Origin: Desulfobulbaceae bacterium UBA2273
GTDB lineage: Bacteria; Desulfobacterota; Desulfobulbia; Desulfobulbales; Desulfurivibrionaceae
NCBI GenBank assembly: GCA_002347095.1
Contig: DDWZ01000006.1
Span: forward strand, 24,552 to 88,551
Length of the DNA stretch: 64,000 nt
Reading direction: 5' to 3'
In this document: piece by piece, positions 25,693-35,248 of the stretch
How positions within the stretch are numbered: position 1 is the stretch's first letter
How the letters are laid out: every line of letters begins with the position of its first letter
Translations under genes and position numbers: made by a program
The notes under the pieces: generated by a model
What the model was told of the DNA's origin: nothing
The model's input: only the letters and a program-made list of their open reading frames with translations
Database searches by the model: none

Positions 25693-26343
25693 CTATTTCT
25701 TCTTTTTCACATCGTTCTTTGTGTTTGCCTCAATTTCAGCGGGATCGAGAAAGCGATAAGTAACAAGCTGAAAGGTTGAATTGAGGATCATTTCTCCGCC
25801 CATCTGCTTTGGGGTGTCCATCTTGATGTTGTTCACGGAGACAACGCGCGGGAGTTTGCTGATTTTGTCGAGAAAAATACCCACATTGTGATATGAGCCC
25901 TGCACCGCGATATCCACCGGAATTTCCGCGTAAAATTGCTGCGGTTTTTCCGCAAGCGGTTTGAAAGAGAGAACATCCAGGCCGGAAATGGTGGCCTGCC
26001 CGGAAATGGTGGCCAAGAGAGAAGGGATTTCTTTTTGATCGGGAAGCAGCAGGGATGCTTCGGCAAATTGTTTTTCAACTTCCGCCATTTCCGCCTTGTG
26101 TTTGTCAAGGTTGCTGACAATTTTTTCAACCTTTCGAATTTCCGCTTCGATCCCTATCTTTTGTGTTTCAAGACTTTTTATTTCGGCGTTTTTCGGGGAA
26201 TAGGCGAGAAAAAAGAAAGCCACGCACGGCAGGATGCATGCCGCCCCGGCAATCAGCATCTTCTGCTTCATCTCAAGCCGGCTTACCTTGCTGTCGAGAA
26301 ACTTCTCAAGACTCGCCTGGATTTTTTGTATGTCAAGCGCCAT
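25693..26343 (-). CDS. pilO: type IV pilus inner-membrane protein PilO
   Basis: Bitopic inner-membrane protein that dimerises with PilN, 216 residues. One transmembrane segment lies near residues 23-45 (MLIAGAACILPCVAFFFLAY), then a coiled coil (residues ~50-95, KSLETQKIGIEAEIRKVEKI) and a ferredoxin-like periplasmic domain (AEIPVDIAVQGSYHNVGIFL, then DKISKLPRVVSVNNIKM), all typical of PilO. I use the ATG at 26343 because GGGAG lies just upstream; an in-frame ATG at 26358 would add five residues. Confidence 0.93.
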   Translation of the reverse strand: MALDIQKIQASLEKFLDSKVSRLEMKQKMLIAGAACILPCVAFFFLAYSPKNAEIKSLETQKIGIEAEIRKVEKIVSNLDKHKAEMAEVEKQFAEASLLLPDQKEIPSLLATISGQATISGLDVLSFKPLAEKPQQFYAEIPVDIAVQGSYHNVGIFLDKISKLPRVVSVNNIKMDTPKQMGGEMILNSTFQLVTYRFLDPAEIEANTKNDVKKKK

Positions 26344-26363
26344 GGCTTCTCCCGCCAAAGGTG

Positions 26364-26915
26364 TTAACTGTTCGGTACGATAACATTTATCGTAAGAGCA
26401 AAAGATTTCAGTTTTTGCTTGGCAACGTCCGTCTGAGCGGAACTGGTCAATTCGGTTTTTTCAAAATACTCCGAGGCTTCCAACTGTTGCATGTACTGGG
26501 CAATGGTTTCGTTATCCAGGGCAATGCCTTGCAACTGCAAGCGTCCGGCGGATTGCTGCAGTGAGTTCAACCACATGCGGCTTGTCGGAGTGCGGGAGGC
26601 CACTTCGTCGAGGACGCGTACCGTAACCTTGGCGCCGGCCCGAAGTGTTTTGATGGAATCCAGTTTTTGCTCGACCAATTGTTTTTCTTTTTTCAGGGTT
26701 TCGATCTGTTTTATAATGGGCTGGTATGACTGCTTTTTTTTCTCAAGCGCAACCATCTCATCCTTCAGATTGGAAATCTTTCCCGCCAGGGCAAGCCAGC
26801 CGACAACGAGGACGAGCAACACCAAGGCGAGGACGGCGGAAAAGCCCAAAAGCTCTGTTTTCAGACGCGCTCTTTTTTTCAGTTGCCTGATCGGCAGGAG
26901 GTTGATGCGGATCAT
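26364..26915 (-). CDS. pilN: type IV pilus inner-membrane protein PilN
   Basis: Bitopic inner-membrane protein of the PilMNOP alignment complex, 183 residues. The N-terminus MIRINLLPIRQLKKR is the conserved segment that binds the groove of PilM. A transmembrane helix follows (residues ~24-46, FSAVLALVLLVLVVGWLALA), then a coiled coil and a periplasmic domain. It begins two bases after pilM ends. Confidence 0.95.
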   Translation of the reverse strand: MIRINLLPIRQLKKRARLKTELLGFSAVLALVLLVLVVGWLALAGKISNLKDEMVALEKKKQSYQPIIKQIETLKKEKQLVEQKLDSIKTLRAGAKVTVRVLDEVASRTPTSRMWLNSLQQSAGRLQLQGIALDNETIAQYMQQLEASEYFEKTELTSSAQTDVAKQKLKSFALTINVIVPNS

Positions 26916-26917
26916 GG

Positions 26918-28015
26918 CTACACCTCCACCGGTCTTGTTGCCAGGCCGGCAGCAAGGGTCATTTCCGGAGCAATACTTTTCAGATAGGAGGGATCAATAA
27001 CCCTGCTATCCACCGCCGCTTGCTTGAAAGGGTTGAAAATTTCAACCGGGATATCCGTCTCTTTTTCAAAGAATTCCGTTAGGCCCTGTATTTTTGCGCC
27101 GCCGCCGCTGAGGACGATTTTCGAGATCGTTTCGTCCGGATGATTGGAATAATAAAAGTCAATGGCGCGTTTTACCTCTGTCACCCACTGACTGCAGGTA
27201 TTCGCAAACAAGACTTCAAGTTCCGCCTGCTTATCCTTGGCGAGGGTCTCTCCGGTTTTGAGGGCTTCGGCCTCCGCGAAACCGATGCCGAAAAGATTTT
27301 CAATCTGTTCGGTCAACTGCCGGCTGCCGAGGACAACGTCGCGGGCCAGAATTGAAGAGCCATGGGAGATGATATTGATGTTCATTTTCGAGGCGCCGAT
27401 ATCCACCAGGGCGACATTGTCCGTCATGCCGAAATTTGCCTCAAAGGCGTTTTCCAGAGCAAAGGCATCCACGTCAACGACCACCGGCTGAAGGCCTGCC
27501 GCCCGAAGCATGTTGAGATATCCGTCGACTACGTCCCGTTTGGCGGCAACCAGCATGACATCCGTGCGGGACTCTGTGGCGGTGTTTGTTTTCAGATCCT
27601 GAAAATCCAGGTATACATCTTCTATATCGAACGGGATGTATTGTTCAGCCTCGGATTCGATGTGTTTTTCAAGTTCCTCTTCAGTCATTACCGCCAGATT
27701 TATTTTTTTGACGATGACGGAGTAGCCTGAAATGGAGATGGCGACCTTTTTGTTTTTGATTTTCAGGTTGTTGATCAAGGAAGTAATGACCTTGCCCACG
27801 GCTGCGGGATCCTGCAAAGCGCCGTCTTCAAGAGAATCCGGGGGGAGCAGGGCGCTGCCCAGGGCCACGAGCTGATAGCCGTTGCTCGTTTCCGCCAGTT
27901 CACAGATCTTTACGGCATGGGAGCCAATGTCAAGACCGATGGAAAGCGTTTGCCTTTTGAGGAAAGGGATATGCAAGGATGGCAATTGTAATTTTTTGAA
28001 ACCCGACTTGCCCAT
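26918..28015 (-). CDS. pilM: type IV pilus assembly protein PilM (actin-like ATPase)
   Basis: Cytoplasmic FtsA/actin-fold protein that binds the PilN tail and joins the pilus motor to the inner-membrane platform, 365 residues. Nucleotide-site segments are LSIGLDIGSHAVKICELAET, VALVDIGASKMNINIISHGS and KIVLSGGGAKIQGLTEFFEK. SESEAEQYIPFDIEDVYLDF-type sequence near residue 115 is also characteristic. First gene of the operon pilM-pilN-pilO-pilP-AMIN protein-secretin. Confidence 0.95.
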   Translation of the reverse strand: MGKSGFKKLQLPSLHIPFLKRQTLSIGLDIGSHAVKICELAETSNGYQLVALGSALLPPDSLEDGALQDPAAVGKVITSLINNLKIKNKKVAISISGYSVIVKKINLAVMTEEELEKHIESEAEQYIPFDIEDVYLDFQDLKTNTATESRTDVMLVAAKRDVVDGYLNMLRAAGLQPVVVDVDAFALENAFEANFGMTDNVALVDIGASKMNINIISHGSSILARDVVLGSRQLTEQIENLFGIGFAEAEALKTGETLAKDKQAELEVLFANTCSQWVTEVKRAIDFYYSNHPDETISKIVLSGGGAKIQGLTEFFEKETDIPVEIFNPFKQAAVDSRVIDPSYLKSIAPEMTLAAGLATRPVEV

Positions 28016-28484
28016 GAGTACCCCGTGACCAAGATTTACTGGCTATGCTCCTCCGCGGATCGACATCGATTGCCGGGCGGAATACTTTCTAACTGCGCCT
28101 GGTGATTATAATTTTATCTACCCTGTTGCATTAGAGACACAAAAAAAACATGGTGTCAAGAATAAAGTAGGTGGTAGATCGTGGATTTTTCTCATAAAAA
28201 TTGAGTAGTTGAATGGGAGAACAGGGAAAGGGATGGTTGGAAAAACGTAAAAATATCGATATGTTGTGTTTTTCATAAGTGGCTGCCACTACAGGTGGTT
28301 TCTGCGTGTGGGGAAAATTGGCCCTTTCGCGGGCCGAGATCCGGAGAGTTTCTGCACCGGAAGCATTCAGCCCCTTGTATTTATTTCGGTCTTCGCTTAT
28401 TTTGGGGAACCTTCCGGGCGGCGATTTGCCGCTGATCGGTTCTGGTATTCCCAGGATGAACAGATTGCGAGACGAGGACCAAAC
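28016..28484. other. divergent intergenic region between pilM and lepB
   Basis: No gene can be supported in these 469 bases. The left part holds the pil promoter (28130-28159). An open frame leads into lepB from 28266, but its sequence has no signal-peptidase character. I see no clear lepB promoter. Confidence 0.6.
28130..28159 (-). promoter_or_regulatory. candidate pil operon promoter
   Basis: On the minus strand: TTGACA (complement of 28154-28159), an 18-base spacer, TCTAAT (complement of 28130-28135). Transcription would start about 108 bases before pilM. Confidence 0.55.
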
Positions 28485-29108
28485 GTGTTTAAAAAAACTC
28501 CTGTCAAGACCGTGGAAAAATCTGTTGTGCGTGAATATGCGGAGGCAATCATTATTGCCTTGCTGCTGGCATTTTTCATCAGAACTTTTGTGGTGCAGGC
28601 CTTCAAGATTCCTTCCGGCTCCATGATTCCGACTTTGTTGATTGGGGATCATATCCTGGTGAACAAATTCGGCTACGGCGTTAAAAATCCGCTGAACGGG
28701 GCGACATGGTTCGCCGTGGGCGATCCCCAAAGGCATGATGTCATCGTTTTCAAGTATCCTGAAAATCCCTCCCAGGATTTCATCAAGCGGGTTGTGGGCG
28801 TTGCCGGCGATCGGATTGAAATTGTGGGTAAAAAGGTGTTCGTCAACGGAGAAACTTTTGTCGAGCCAAACGCCGTGAATCTGGACACCGAGGTTCTGCC
28901 TTCTCCGCGGGACAACATGGCGCCGATAACCGTGCCGCCCGATTCCGTCTTTGTCATGGGCGATAACCGGGACAATAGCCACGACAGCCGGTTTTGGGGG
29001 TTTGTCGATCTCAGGGCCATTCGGGGCAAGGCTTTTATGTTGTACTGGTCATGGGACAGTGAAAATTTTACGGTGCGATGGAATCGGCTCGGCAAAATAA
29101 TTCCTTAG
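28485..29108 (+). CDS. lepB: signal peptidase I
   Basis: Membrane-bound Ser/Lys protease that removes signal peptides from exported proteins, 207 residues. It has one N-terminal membrane segment (AEAIIIALLLAFFIRTFVV), the catalytic serine in IPSGSMIPTL (Ser46) and the general-base lysine in DFIKRVVGVAGD (Lys101), then GDNRDNSHDSRFWGFV, the conserved C-terminal box. I start at GTG 28485 because GAGGA is six bases upstream and the protein starts FKKTPVKTVEK; the longer open frame from 28266 adds residues without family resemblance. Confidence 0.95.
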   Translation: MFKKTPVKTVEKSVVREYAEAIIIALLLAFFIRTFVVQAFKIPSGSMIPTLLIGDHILVNKFGYGVKNPLNGATWFAVGDPQRHDVIVFKYPENPSQDFIKRVVGVAGDRIEIVGKKVFVNGETFVEPNAVNLDTEVLPSPRDNMAPITVPPDSVFVMGDNRDNSHDSRFWGFVDLRAIRGKAFMLYWSWDSENFTVRWNRLGKIIP

Positions 29109-29319
29109 GCTGTGACAACACGATATTGTGTAGCCGCTTCGTTATGCGTTGTTTTCGCCAACAGCTCGGATAATGGCCATATTCAAGGCGCACGTTTCAA
29201 AAAAGTTCTGGACCATTGGCCTCTGTTTTTTTTATTCTGAATTGACGCGGCGTTGCTCCTCATGTTTTGAGGCGAGATGTCTCCACCGGTTGTGTTGATA
29301 TTTTCACGGAAAGAATCGC

Positions 29320-30252
29320 ATGGACCCCGAGTACCGATTCAGCCACAAACATATCCTTGGGCTTGCCGATCTTTCCCCGGAAGATATTCAGGTTGTTTTG
29401 CAGACGGCGGAATCGTTCAAGGAAATATCTTCCCGATCCATAAAAAAAGTCCCGACCCTGCGCGGCAAGACCATCATCAATTTTTTCTTCGAACCAAGCA
29501 CCCGGACCCGTCTTTCCTTTGAGGTTGCCGCAAAGCGCATGAGCGCGGACACCTTTAACATCTCCAATTCCGGCAGCAGCACGGTGAAAGGGGAAACCCT
29601 GATTGATACCGCGCGCAATCTGGCGGCCATGAATCCCGATTGTATTATTCTCCGCCATCCCAGTTCAGGGGCGGCCCGTTTGCTGGCCGACCATATCAAC
29701 GCCTCCGTGATCAATGCCGGAGACGGAACCCACGAACATCCAAGCCAGGGACTCCTCGATTTGATGACGGTCCGGGAAGCCAAGGGCGGGATCGCGGGGC
29801 TCAAGATCGCCATTATCGGCGACATAGCCCATAGCCGGGTGGCGCATTCAAATATTATCGGTTTTTCCAAGATGGGGGCGACCGTAACGGTGAGCGGCCC
29901 GGCGACGCTGATCCCTCCAGGCATCAAGGATCTGGGCGCCCAGGTCAGCCGCACCGTGCTGGAGGCGGTTGATGGGGCGGATGTGATCATGGCCCTGCGG
30001 ATCCAGAAAGAGCGCCAACAGGATCCACTGTTCCCTTCCCTGCGCGAATATGCGAGATTTTTTGGCATCTCGCAAAAGGTGGTCGACACAGCCAAGCCCG
30101 AGGCGATTATCATGCATCCCGGCCCGATAAACCGCGGGGTTGAGCTTGATCCCAAGCTTGCCGATGGCAGCCGCTCGGTGATTCTGGAGCAGGTTACCAA
30201 CGGGGTGGCGGTGCGGATGGCTTTGATTTATCTGATAATGGGAGGCGATTAG
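29320..30252 (+). CDS. pyrB: aspartate carbamoyltransferase catalytic subunit
   Basis: Joins carbamoyl phosphate and aspartate in the second step of pyrimidine synthesis, 310 residues. The carbamoyl-phosphate loop is [19 protein letters not shown], with further active-site segments [37 protein letters not shown] and [12 protein letters not shown]. pyrC begins two bases after its stop. No pyrI is present, so it is either unregulated by PyrI or forms the PyrB-PyrC type of complex. Confidence 0.97.
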   Translation: MDPEYRFSHKHILGLADLSPEDIQVVLQTAESFKEISSRSIKKVPTLRGKTIINFFFEPSTRTRLSFEVAAKRMSADTFNISNSGSSTVKGETLIDTARNLAAMNPDCIILRHPSSGAARLLADHINASVINAGDGTHEHPSQGLLDLMTVREAKGGIAGLKIAIIGDIAHSRVAHSNIIGFSKMGATVTVSGPATLIPPGIKDLGAQVSRTVLEAVDGADVIMALRIQKERQQDPLFPSLREYARFFGISQKVVDTAKPEAIIMHPGPINRGVELDPKLADGSRSVILEQVTNGVAVRMALIYLIMGGD

Positions 30253-30253
30253 C

Positions 30254-31549
30254 ATGCCCGGAGGTCTTCTGTTAAAGAATGGGCGCGTGATTGATCCGGC
30301 AAACGGAATCGATCAGATCCGCGATGTGTTGATCGTCGATGGCAGGATACGCGCGCTGGGCCAACCAGGATCCCTTGCCGGGCACGACGGCCTTGTCTAT
30401 GACGTGACGGGCAAATGGGTGGTGCCGGGGCTGATCGACATGCATGTCCATTTGCGCGAGCCAGGGCAGGAGTATAAGGAAACCATTGAAACCGGAACCC
30501 GCGCTGCCGCGGCCGGGGGCTTTACCGCGGTGGCTTGCATGCCGAACACCAAGCCGGTCAATGACAATCAGACCGTGACCGTGTTTATTCTGGCCAAGGC
30601 AGCGGAAGCGGGTCTCGCCAGGGTCTATCCGGTGGGGGCGATCAGTAGCGGGAGCAACGGGGAGCATCTGGCCGAGTTCGGCGAACTCCGCCAAGCCGGG
30701 GCGGTTGCCGTAACCGACGATGGGTTGCCGGTGGGCAACAGCCAGCTCATGCGCCGCGCCCTTGAGTATGCCGGCAACCACGATCTGCTGGTTATTTCCC
30801 ATGCCGAGGAGCTGTCGCTCAGCCAGGGCGGCGCGATGAACGATGGCGCGCTGGCCACCCGGCTCGGCCTGCGAGGCATTCCGCATGTGGCCGAAGAGAT
30901 TATGGTGTATCGTGATTTGGCCCTGGCTGAGTTCACCGGCCGGCCCATCCATATCGCCCACGTCAGCACTCGAGAGTCTTTGGCTTTGATCCGGAGGGCC
31001 AAGGAAAAAGGGGTGGCTGTGAGCGCGGAGACAGCGCCGCATTATTTTACTCTTACCGAGACGGCGGTGGATGGTTACAACACCCTGGCCAAGATGAATC
31101 CTCCCCTGCGCACCGAGGCGGATGTCGCCGCAGTGCGGGAGGCCTTGCGGGACGGAACCCTTGACGCCATTGCCACGGATCATGCGCCGCACGGAGAGCT
31201 TGATAAGGACCAGGAGTTTGATCTGGCTGCCAACGGTATAATAGGCCTGGAAACAGCGGTGCCGTTAACCTTGCAGCTCGTGCGGGAGAAGCAGCTCGAT
31301 GCCCGGAGGATGGTGGAGCTGCTTTCAGTGAATCCGGCCAGGATTCTCGGAGTGCCCGGCGGGACGCTTTCCGTGGGCGCGCCCGCGGATATTGCGGTGA
31401 TTGATCCGGAGAAGAAGTTTGTTTTTACCGAGGAGTCCATTCAGTCCAAGAGCAGGAATTCTCCGTTTCTTGGTTGGGAGCTGCAGGGAAAGGCGGTGTT
31501 GACCATCATGGCGGGCCGGATAACCTGGCAGGAATCCTTCAGCTCTTAA
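30254..31549 (+). CDS. pyrC: dihydroorotase
   Basis: Zinc amidohydrolase that closes carbamoyl-aspartate to dihydroorotate, third step of pyrimidine synthesis, 431 residues, the length of the class I (PyrC type adjoining pyrB) enzymes. Metal-binding segments are DMHVHLREPGQEYKETIETG, VISHAEE, IHIAHVST and AIATDHAPHG. The class I zinc-bridging residue would be expected in the VTDDG segment. It is coupled to pyrB and its end overlaps the convergent rod-protein gene by 11 bases. Confidence 0.96.
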   Translation: MPGGLLLKNGRVIDPANGIDQIRDVLIVDGRIRALGQPGSLAGHDGLVYDVTGKWVVPGLIDMHVHLREPGQEYKETIETGTRAAAAGGFTAVACMPNTKPVNDNQTVTVFILAKAAEAGLARVYPVGAISSGSNGEHLAEFGELRQAGAVAVTDDGLPVGNSQLMRRALEYAGNHDLLVISHAEELSLSQGGAMNDGALATRLGLRGIPHVAEEIMVYRDLALAEFTGRPIHIAHVSTRESLALIRRAKEKGVAVSAETAPHYFTLTETAVDGYNTLAKMNPPLRTEADVAAVREALRDGTLDAIATDHAPHGELDKDQEFDLAANGIIGLETAVPLTLQLVREKQLDARRMVELLSVNPARILGVPGGTLSVGAPADIAVIDPEKKFVFTEESIQSKSRNSPFLGWELQGKAVLTIMAGRITWQESFSS

Positions 31550-31892
31550 GGTCCAGCAGGCTGCCAAGCATCTCATCCTGGATCTGCACGGTTTTCAGGT
31601 TGGCCTGAAAAAATCTGCGGCTGAGCATCATGCTGGGCAGTTCTTCGCCCAACTCCACGTTTGATTTTTCAACCAGGATTTCCCCCTGGGAGGTTTGTTC
31701 ATACACCATGGGCCCGGGTGTTTGAATCTGTTGCACCACGGCCTCGACGCCCTGAGTTTCTTGTTCCTGCAACGTTACCCGTGTTTTTTTGTAGCCATCC
31801 GTATTGATGTTGGCCACATTATTGGCGTTTGATTCGATTTTTTTCTGGATGGCGGTCAGGCCGGAAAGTGCCGAATGGATGCCGGAAATCAT
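31539..31892 (-). CDS. lone flagellar basal-body rod-like protein
   Basis: A 117-residue protein of the flagellar rod/hook superfamily. The N-terminus (ISGIHSALSGLTAIQKKIES then NANNVANINTDGYKKTRV) is the conserved rod-protein box with the ANNVAN motif, and the C-terminus (NVELGEELPSMMLSRRFFQA then NLKTVQIQDEMLGSLLDL) is the matching coiled-coil partner. The central domain of FlgC/FlgG is almost entirely missing, so it is a minimal head-to-tail version. GGAGG precedes the ATG. No other flagellar gene is in the window. Confidence 0.85.
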   Translation of the reverse strand: MISGIHSALSGLTAIQKKIESNANNVANINTDGYKKTRVTLQEQETQGVEAVVQQIQTPGPMVYEQTSQGEILVEKSNVELGEELPSMMLSRRFFQANLKTVQIQDEMLGSLLDLKS

Positions 31893-32101
31893 GGGGTTAC
31901 CTCCTGAGGTCCTTGCGTACAGTATCCCTTATCATATGCCCTTATCGGTCCGTTTGGCAAGCAGCTTTAATTTTGCAGGTGGCAATCGGACAGTTTTGCA
32001 GGTATATGTGAGAGGACTTTGACGGCGCGTACCGCCTGCTCAGGGGCCGAGAATTGTCGTCCATCGGCACCCCTTCGCGGCAACGTTTTTTCTGATGATA
32101 C

Positions 32102-32890
32102 ATGAGGGTTGCTATGCCTTTTTATACCGCCCAGGATGTGGCCCGGTTTTTTCTCAACCCGCTCTTCCCGGCATTTTTTATCGGCCTGATTCTGTTGCTC
32201 AAGAAGGAGCGGACCCGCTTCGGCCTTTTTTTTCTGCTGGTCTATCTCTACGGAGTCAGCATTCCTTATCCTTCACAGGTTGTCATGGCCAGATGGTCGG
32301 TGGCGGATACAGTGGACCGGCATAGCAGGTATGATGCCGCCGTGGTGCTGGGAGGGATTGTTGATTACAACTGGTATGTGCTGCATGCGGCGGAGAATGA
32401 AGCAGAGATCTTCAAACATGTTTCCGGCTATCAGCAACTGGGGCAGAGTTCCGCGCGGATACTGATGGGGGCTGCGGCGGTAAAAAGTGGCCTGGCCGAC
32501 ACCTTGCTTCTCAGCGATGTGAGCATCAAGGGGGTGAACGAGACCGCAATCCTCCTCGATCTTCTGGGAAGGCAGGGGATTGAACCCGACAAGATCGCGG
32601 TCCACGGCAAGGTCTACAACACCCTGGCCGAGGCAAAAAGCGTCAAGGCGTATTGCGATAGCAAGGGTATCAAGCGGATTCTGCTCATTACCTCGGCGAA
32701 CCATATGCGGAGGGCGGCGGCGCTTTTTCGCAAGCAGGGCTTGAACCCGGATCTGTTGTCAGTTTCCAGGGACAATACTCCCATTACCCGGGAGAGCTTC
32801 GTCCCTTCCGACGATGGCCTGGAGGATACCTACGGGATGCTCTATGAGCTTGTCGGCTACACCGCCTACTTGATTCGGGGCAATCTGTAA
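32102..32890 (+). CDS. DUF218 family protein (YdcF/ElyC/SanA-like)
   Basis: Membrane-anchored protein of 262 residues. Two hydrophobic segments lie near residues 15-32 (FFLNPLFPAFFIGLILLLKK) and 38-55 (FGLFFLLVYLYGVSIPYPS), followed by the DUF218 Rossmann-like domain: YDAAVVLGGIVD, ARILMGAAAVKSGLADTLLL, NTLAEAKSVKAYC and ILLITSANHMRRAAALFRKQ. Relatives affect envelope or peptidoglycan precursor metabolism in Escherichia coli; the role here is not known. An ATG at 32114 is an alternative start. It ends seven bases from the convergent topA. Confidence 0.85.
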   Translation: MRVAMPFYTAQDVARFFLNPLFPAFFIGLILLLKKERTRFGLFFLLVYLYGVSIPYPSQVVMARWSVADTVDRHSRYDAAVVLGGIVDYNWYVLHAAENEAEIFKHVSGYQQLGQSSARILMGAAAVKSGLADTLLLSDVSIKGVNETAILLDLLGRQGIEPDKIAVHGKVYNTLAEAKSVKAYCDSKGIKRILLITSANHMRRAAALFRKQGLNPDLLSVSRDNTPITRESFVPSDDGLEDTYGMLYELVGYTAYLIRGNL

Positions 32891-32897
32891 CCTTCCC

Positions 32898-35192
32898 TTA
32901 CTCGTCCTCGCCGATCTTCTTTGTATACCCGCAGTCTTTGTTCGGACAATGCAGTTGCAAGCCGCTTTTTTTCGTCTCCCGCTCAAGAAGATACGCAGAC
33001 CCGCACTGCGGACACGGTTCATTGACCGGTCTGTCCCAGAGGGCGAAAGAGCACTTGGGATATTGGTTGCAACTGTAAAAGATCTTGCCGCGCTTGGATA
33101 TCTTCTGGATGAGTTCTCCGGTGCACCCTGGTTCCGGGCAAGGAACCCCGGTGGTGGTGGCGCGGATGTTCTTGCAGGCCGGATAGCCGGAGCAGGCCAG
33201 GAACTTGCCGTAGCGCCCATTTTTAAAAACCATGGGCTTGCCGCATTTTTCACAGATCTCGCCTGATTCGGCTGGCTGTTCCCGGTCAACGGGCACGATC
33301 TTCCCCTCGTCGTTTCTGGTAAAATCCTGGGTGTGTTTACATTCCGGATACTTCTCGCAGGCAAGAAATTCGCCGTTTTTCCCCCACTTGATCACCATTT
33401 TCCCGTCACAGAGCGGACAGGGCAGATCGGTGGGGATGGCTGTTTTCTTGATCGATTTCATCTCCTCCTTGGCTGCCTCCAGGGTTTTGCTGAACGGACC
33501 GTAAAAATCCTGCAACACCTTGAGCCACTGAGTGTTTCCGGCCTCCACCTCATCGAGCTTTTCCTCCATGGAGGCGGTGAATTCTATGTCCAGAATATCG
33601 GGAAAATGGGCGACCAGCAGTTCGTTGACCAGCTTGCCCAGGTCGGTGGGCATGAATTTGCGCTGGACCAGCAGGGCGTATTCCTTTTCCTGGATGGTGG
33701 AAAGAATGGAGGCATAGGTGGAGGGGCGGCCCACGCCGTTTTCCTCCAGGGCCTTTACCAGGGTCGCTTCCGTGTATCGGGGAGGAGGCTGGGTGAAATG
33801 CTGTTTCGGCTCTATGCTCAGAAGAGAAACGGTATCGCCTTTTTTCAGATCCGGCAGGGCGGCACTGTCGCCCTCCGCGCCATCCCCGGGAGAAGCGCTT
33901 TCATCCACCGCCTCTTCGTACAGGGCCATGAAGCCCTGAAAACGCATGATGGAGCCCACGGTTTTAAAAACAAAGTCGTTGGCCGCCAGCAGGGTGATGG
34001 TGGTTTGGTCATACTCGGCCGGAGCCATCTGGCAGGCGAGAAAGCGTTTCCAGATGAGGGAGTAGAGGGCCAGCATGTCTTTTTCCAGAAAGGGCGCGAG
34101 TTTCTCCGGGGTGTTGCGCACGTCGGTGGGCCGGATGGCTTCGTGGGCATCCTGGGCGGATTTGCTGGTCTTGAAGATGTTCGGCTTGGCAGGGAGGAAC
34201 TGTTCCCCAAATGTTTCGGAGATATAGCCCCGGGCCTCCTCCAAGGCCTCGTTGCTGATCCGGGTGGAGTCGGTCCGCATGTAGGTGATCAGGCCGGTGG
34301 GGCCTTCGGCGCCCAACTCAATGCCCTCATAGAGGCGCTGGGCCAGGGTCATGGTTTTTTTCGCGGAAAAGCGGAGCTTGCGGTTGGCGTCCATCTGCAT
34401 GGTGCTGGTGATGAAGGGCGGGCTCGGGTTGCGTTTCTTCTTTTTCTTTTCCAGGCTCTCCACCAGGAAAGAAGCGTCCCGCACTGCGGCGACTATGGCC
34501 TGCGCCTCACCGTCGGTGCCGATCTTGTTTTTCTTGAGGTCGATCTTCTTGCCATACGCCTGGTCGAGCTGGGCGATAAAGGGCGGTGGGGTTTTTCCTT
34601 CCAGGGTGGTGTGGATGGACCAGTACTCTTCCGAAACAAAGGCCTCGATGGCCTGCTCACGCTCGCAGACCATGCGCACCGCCACGGACTGCACCCTTCC
34701 CGCGCTCAAGCCCCGGCGGACTTTGTCCCACAAAAGAGGGGATATCTGATAGCCCACCAACCGGTCCAGGATGCGGCGGGTCTGCTGGGCTTCGAAGCGC
34801 TGCTGGTTGACCTCGCTTGCCTGGTCGATGGCGGCGAGGATGGCTTTTTTGGTGAGCTCATGGAAGAGAACCCGGTGGATGGGCTTGTGCGTGGCTTGCA
34901 GGATTTCGGCGATATGGTGGGCAATGGCCTCCCCCTCGCGGTCAGGGTCAGGGGCCAGGTAAATCTTGTCCGCTTTTTCCGCCGCGCTTTTCAGGTCGCT
35001 GATGATTTTTCCCTTGCCCCGGATGGTGACGTATTGGGGGGCGAAATCATTGGCGATGTCAACGCCCAGGGTTGTAACCGGCAGATCGATGATATGGCCC
35101 ACCGATGCCTTGACGGTAAAGTTTTTGCCGAGATATTTCTGCAAGGTTCGGGCTTTGGCCGGAGATTCAACAATGATAAGCGATTGTGACAT
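32898..35192 (-). CDS. topA: DNA topoisomerase I
   Basis: Type IA topoisomerase that relaxes negative supercoils, 764 residues. The TOPRIM domain opens with SLIIVESPAKARTLQKYLGK, the acidic residues are in APDPDREGEAIAHHIAE, and the nucleophilic tyrosine is in GLITYMRTDSTRIS near residue 308. The C-terminus (about 600-764) has four four-cysteine zinc ribbons (CPLCDGK, CEKCGKP, CPEPGCTGEL, CPQCGSA and their partner CxxxxxC pairs). It lies 57 bases downstream of dprA, the common dprA-topA arrangement. Confidence 0.98.
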   Translation of the reverse strand: MSQSLIIVESPAKARTLQKYLGKNFTVKASVGHIIDLPVTTLGVDIANDFAPQYVTIRGKGKIISDLKSAAEKADKIYLAPDPDREGEAIAHHIAEILQATHKPIHRVLFHELTKKAILAAIDQASEVNQQRFEAQQTRRILDRLVGYQISPLLWDKVRRGLSAGRVQSVAVRMVCEREQAIEAFVSEEYWSIHTTLEGKTPPPFIAQLDQAYGKKIDLKKNKIGTDGEAQAIVAAVRDASFLVESLEKKKKKRNPSPPFITSTMQMDANRKLRFSAKKTMTLAQRLYEGIELGAEGPTGLITYMRTDSTRISNEALEEARGYISETFGEQFLPAKPNIFKTSKSAQDAHEAIRPTDVRNTPEKLAPFLEKDMLALYSLIWKRFLACQMAPAEYDQTTITLLAANDFVFKTVGSIMRFQGFMALYEEAVDESASPGDGAEGDSAALPDLKKGDTVSLLSIEPKQHFTQPPPRYTEATLVKALEENGVGRPSTYASILSTIQEKEYALLVQRKFMPTDLGKLVNELLVAHFPDILDIEFTASMEEKLDEVEAGNTQWLKVLQDFYGPFSKTLEAAKEEMKSIKKTAIPTDLPCPLCDGKMVIKWGKNGEFLACEKYPECKHTQDFTRNDEGKIVPVDREQPAESGEICEKCGKPMVFKNGRYGKFLACSGYPACKNIRATTTGVPCPEPGCTGELIQKISKRGKIFYSCNQYPKCSFALWDRPVNEPCPQCGSAYLLERETKKSGLQLHCPNKDCGYTKKIGEDE

Positions 35193-35248
35193 GGTGTCCT
35201 GTGCGTTTTTGTTAAGGTGGCGCAGATGCGTCCCTTTCTCTAGGGGCC

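Noticed and set aside
28266-28484. N-terminal extension of signal peptidase I
   Set aside because: No family similarity, and a good ribosome-binding site precedes the GTG at 28485.
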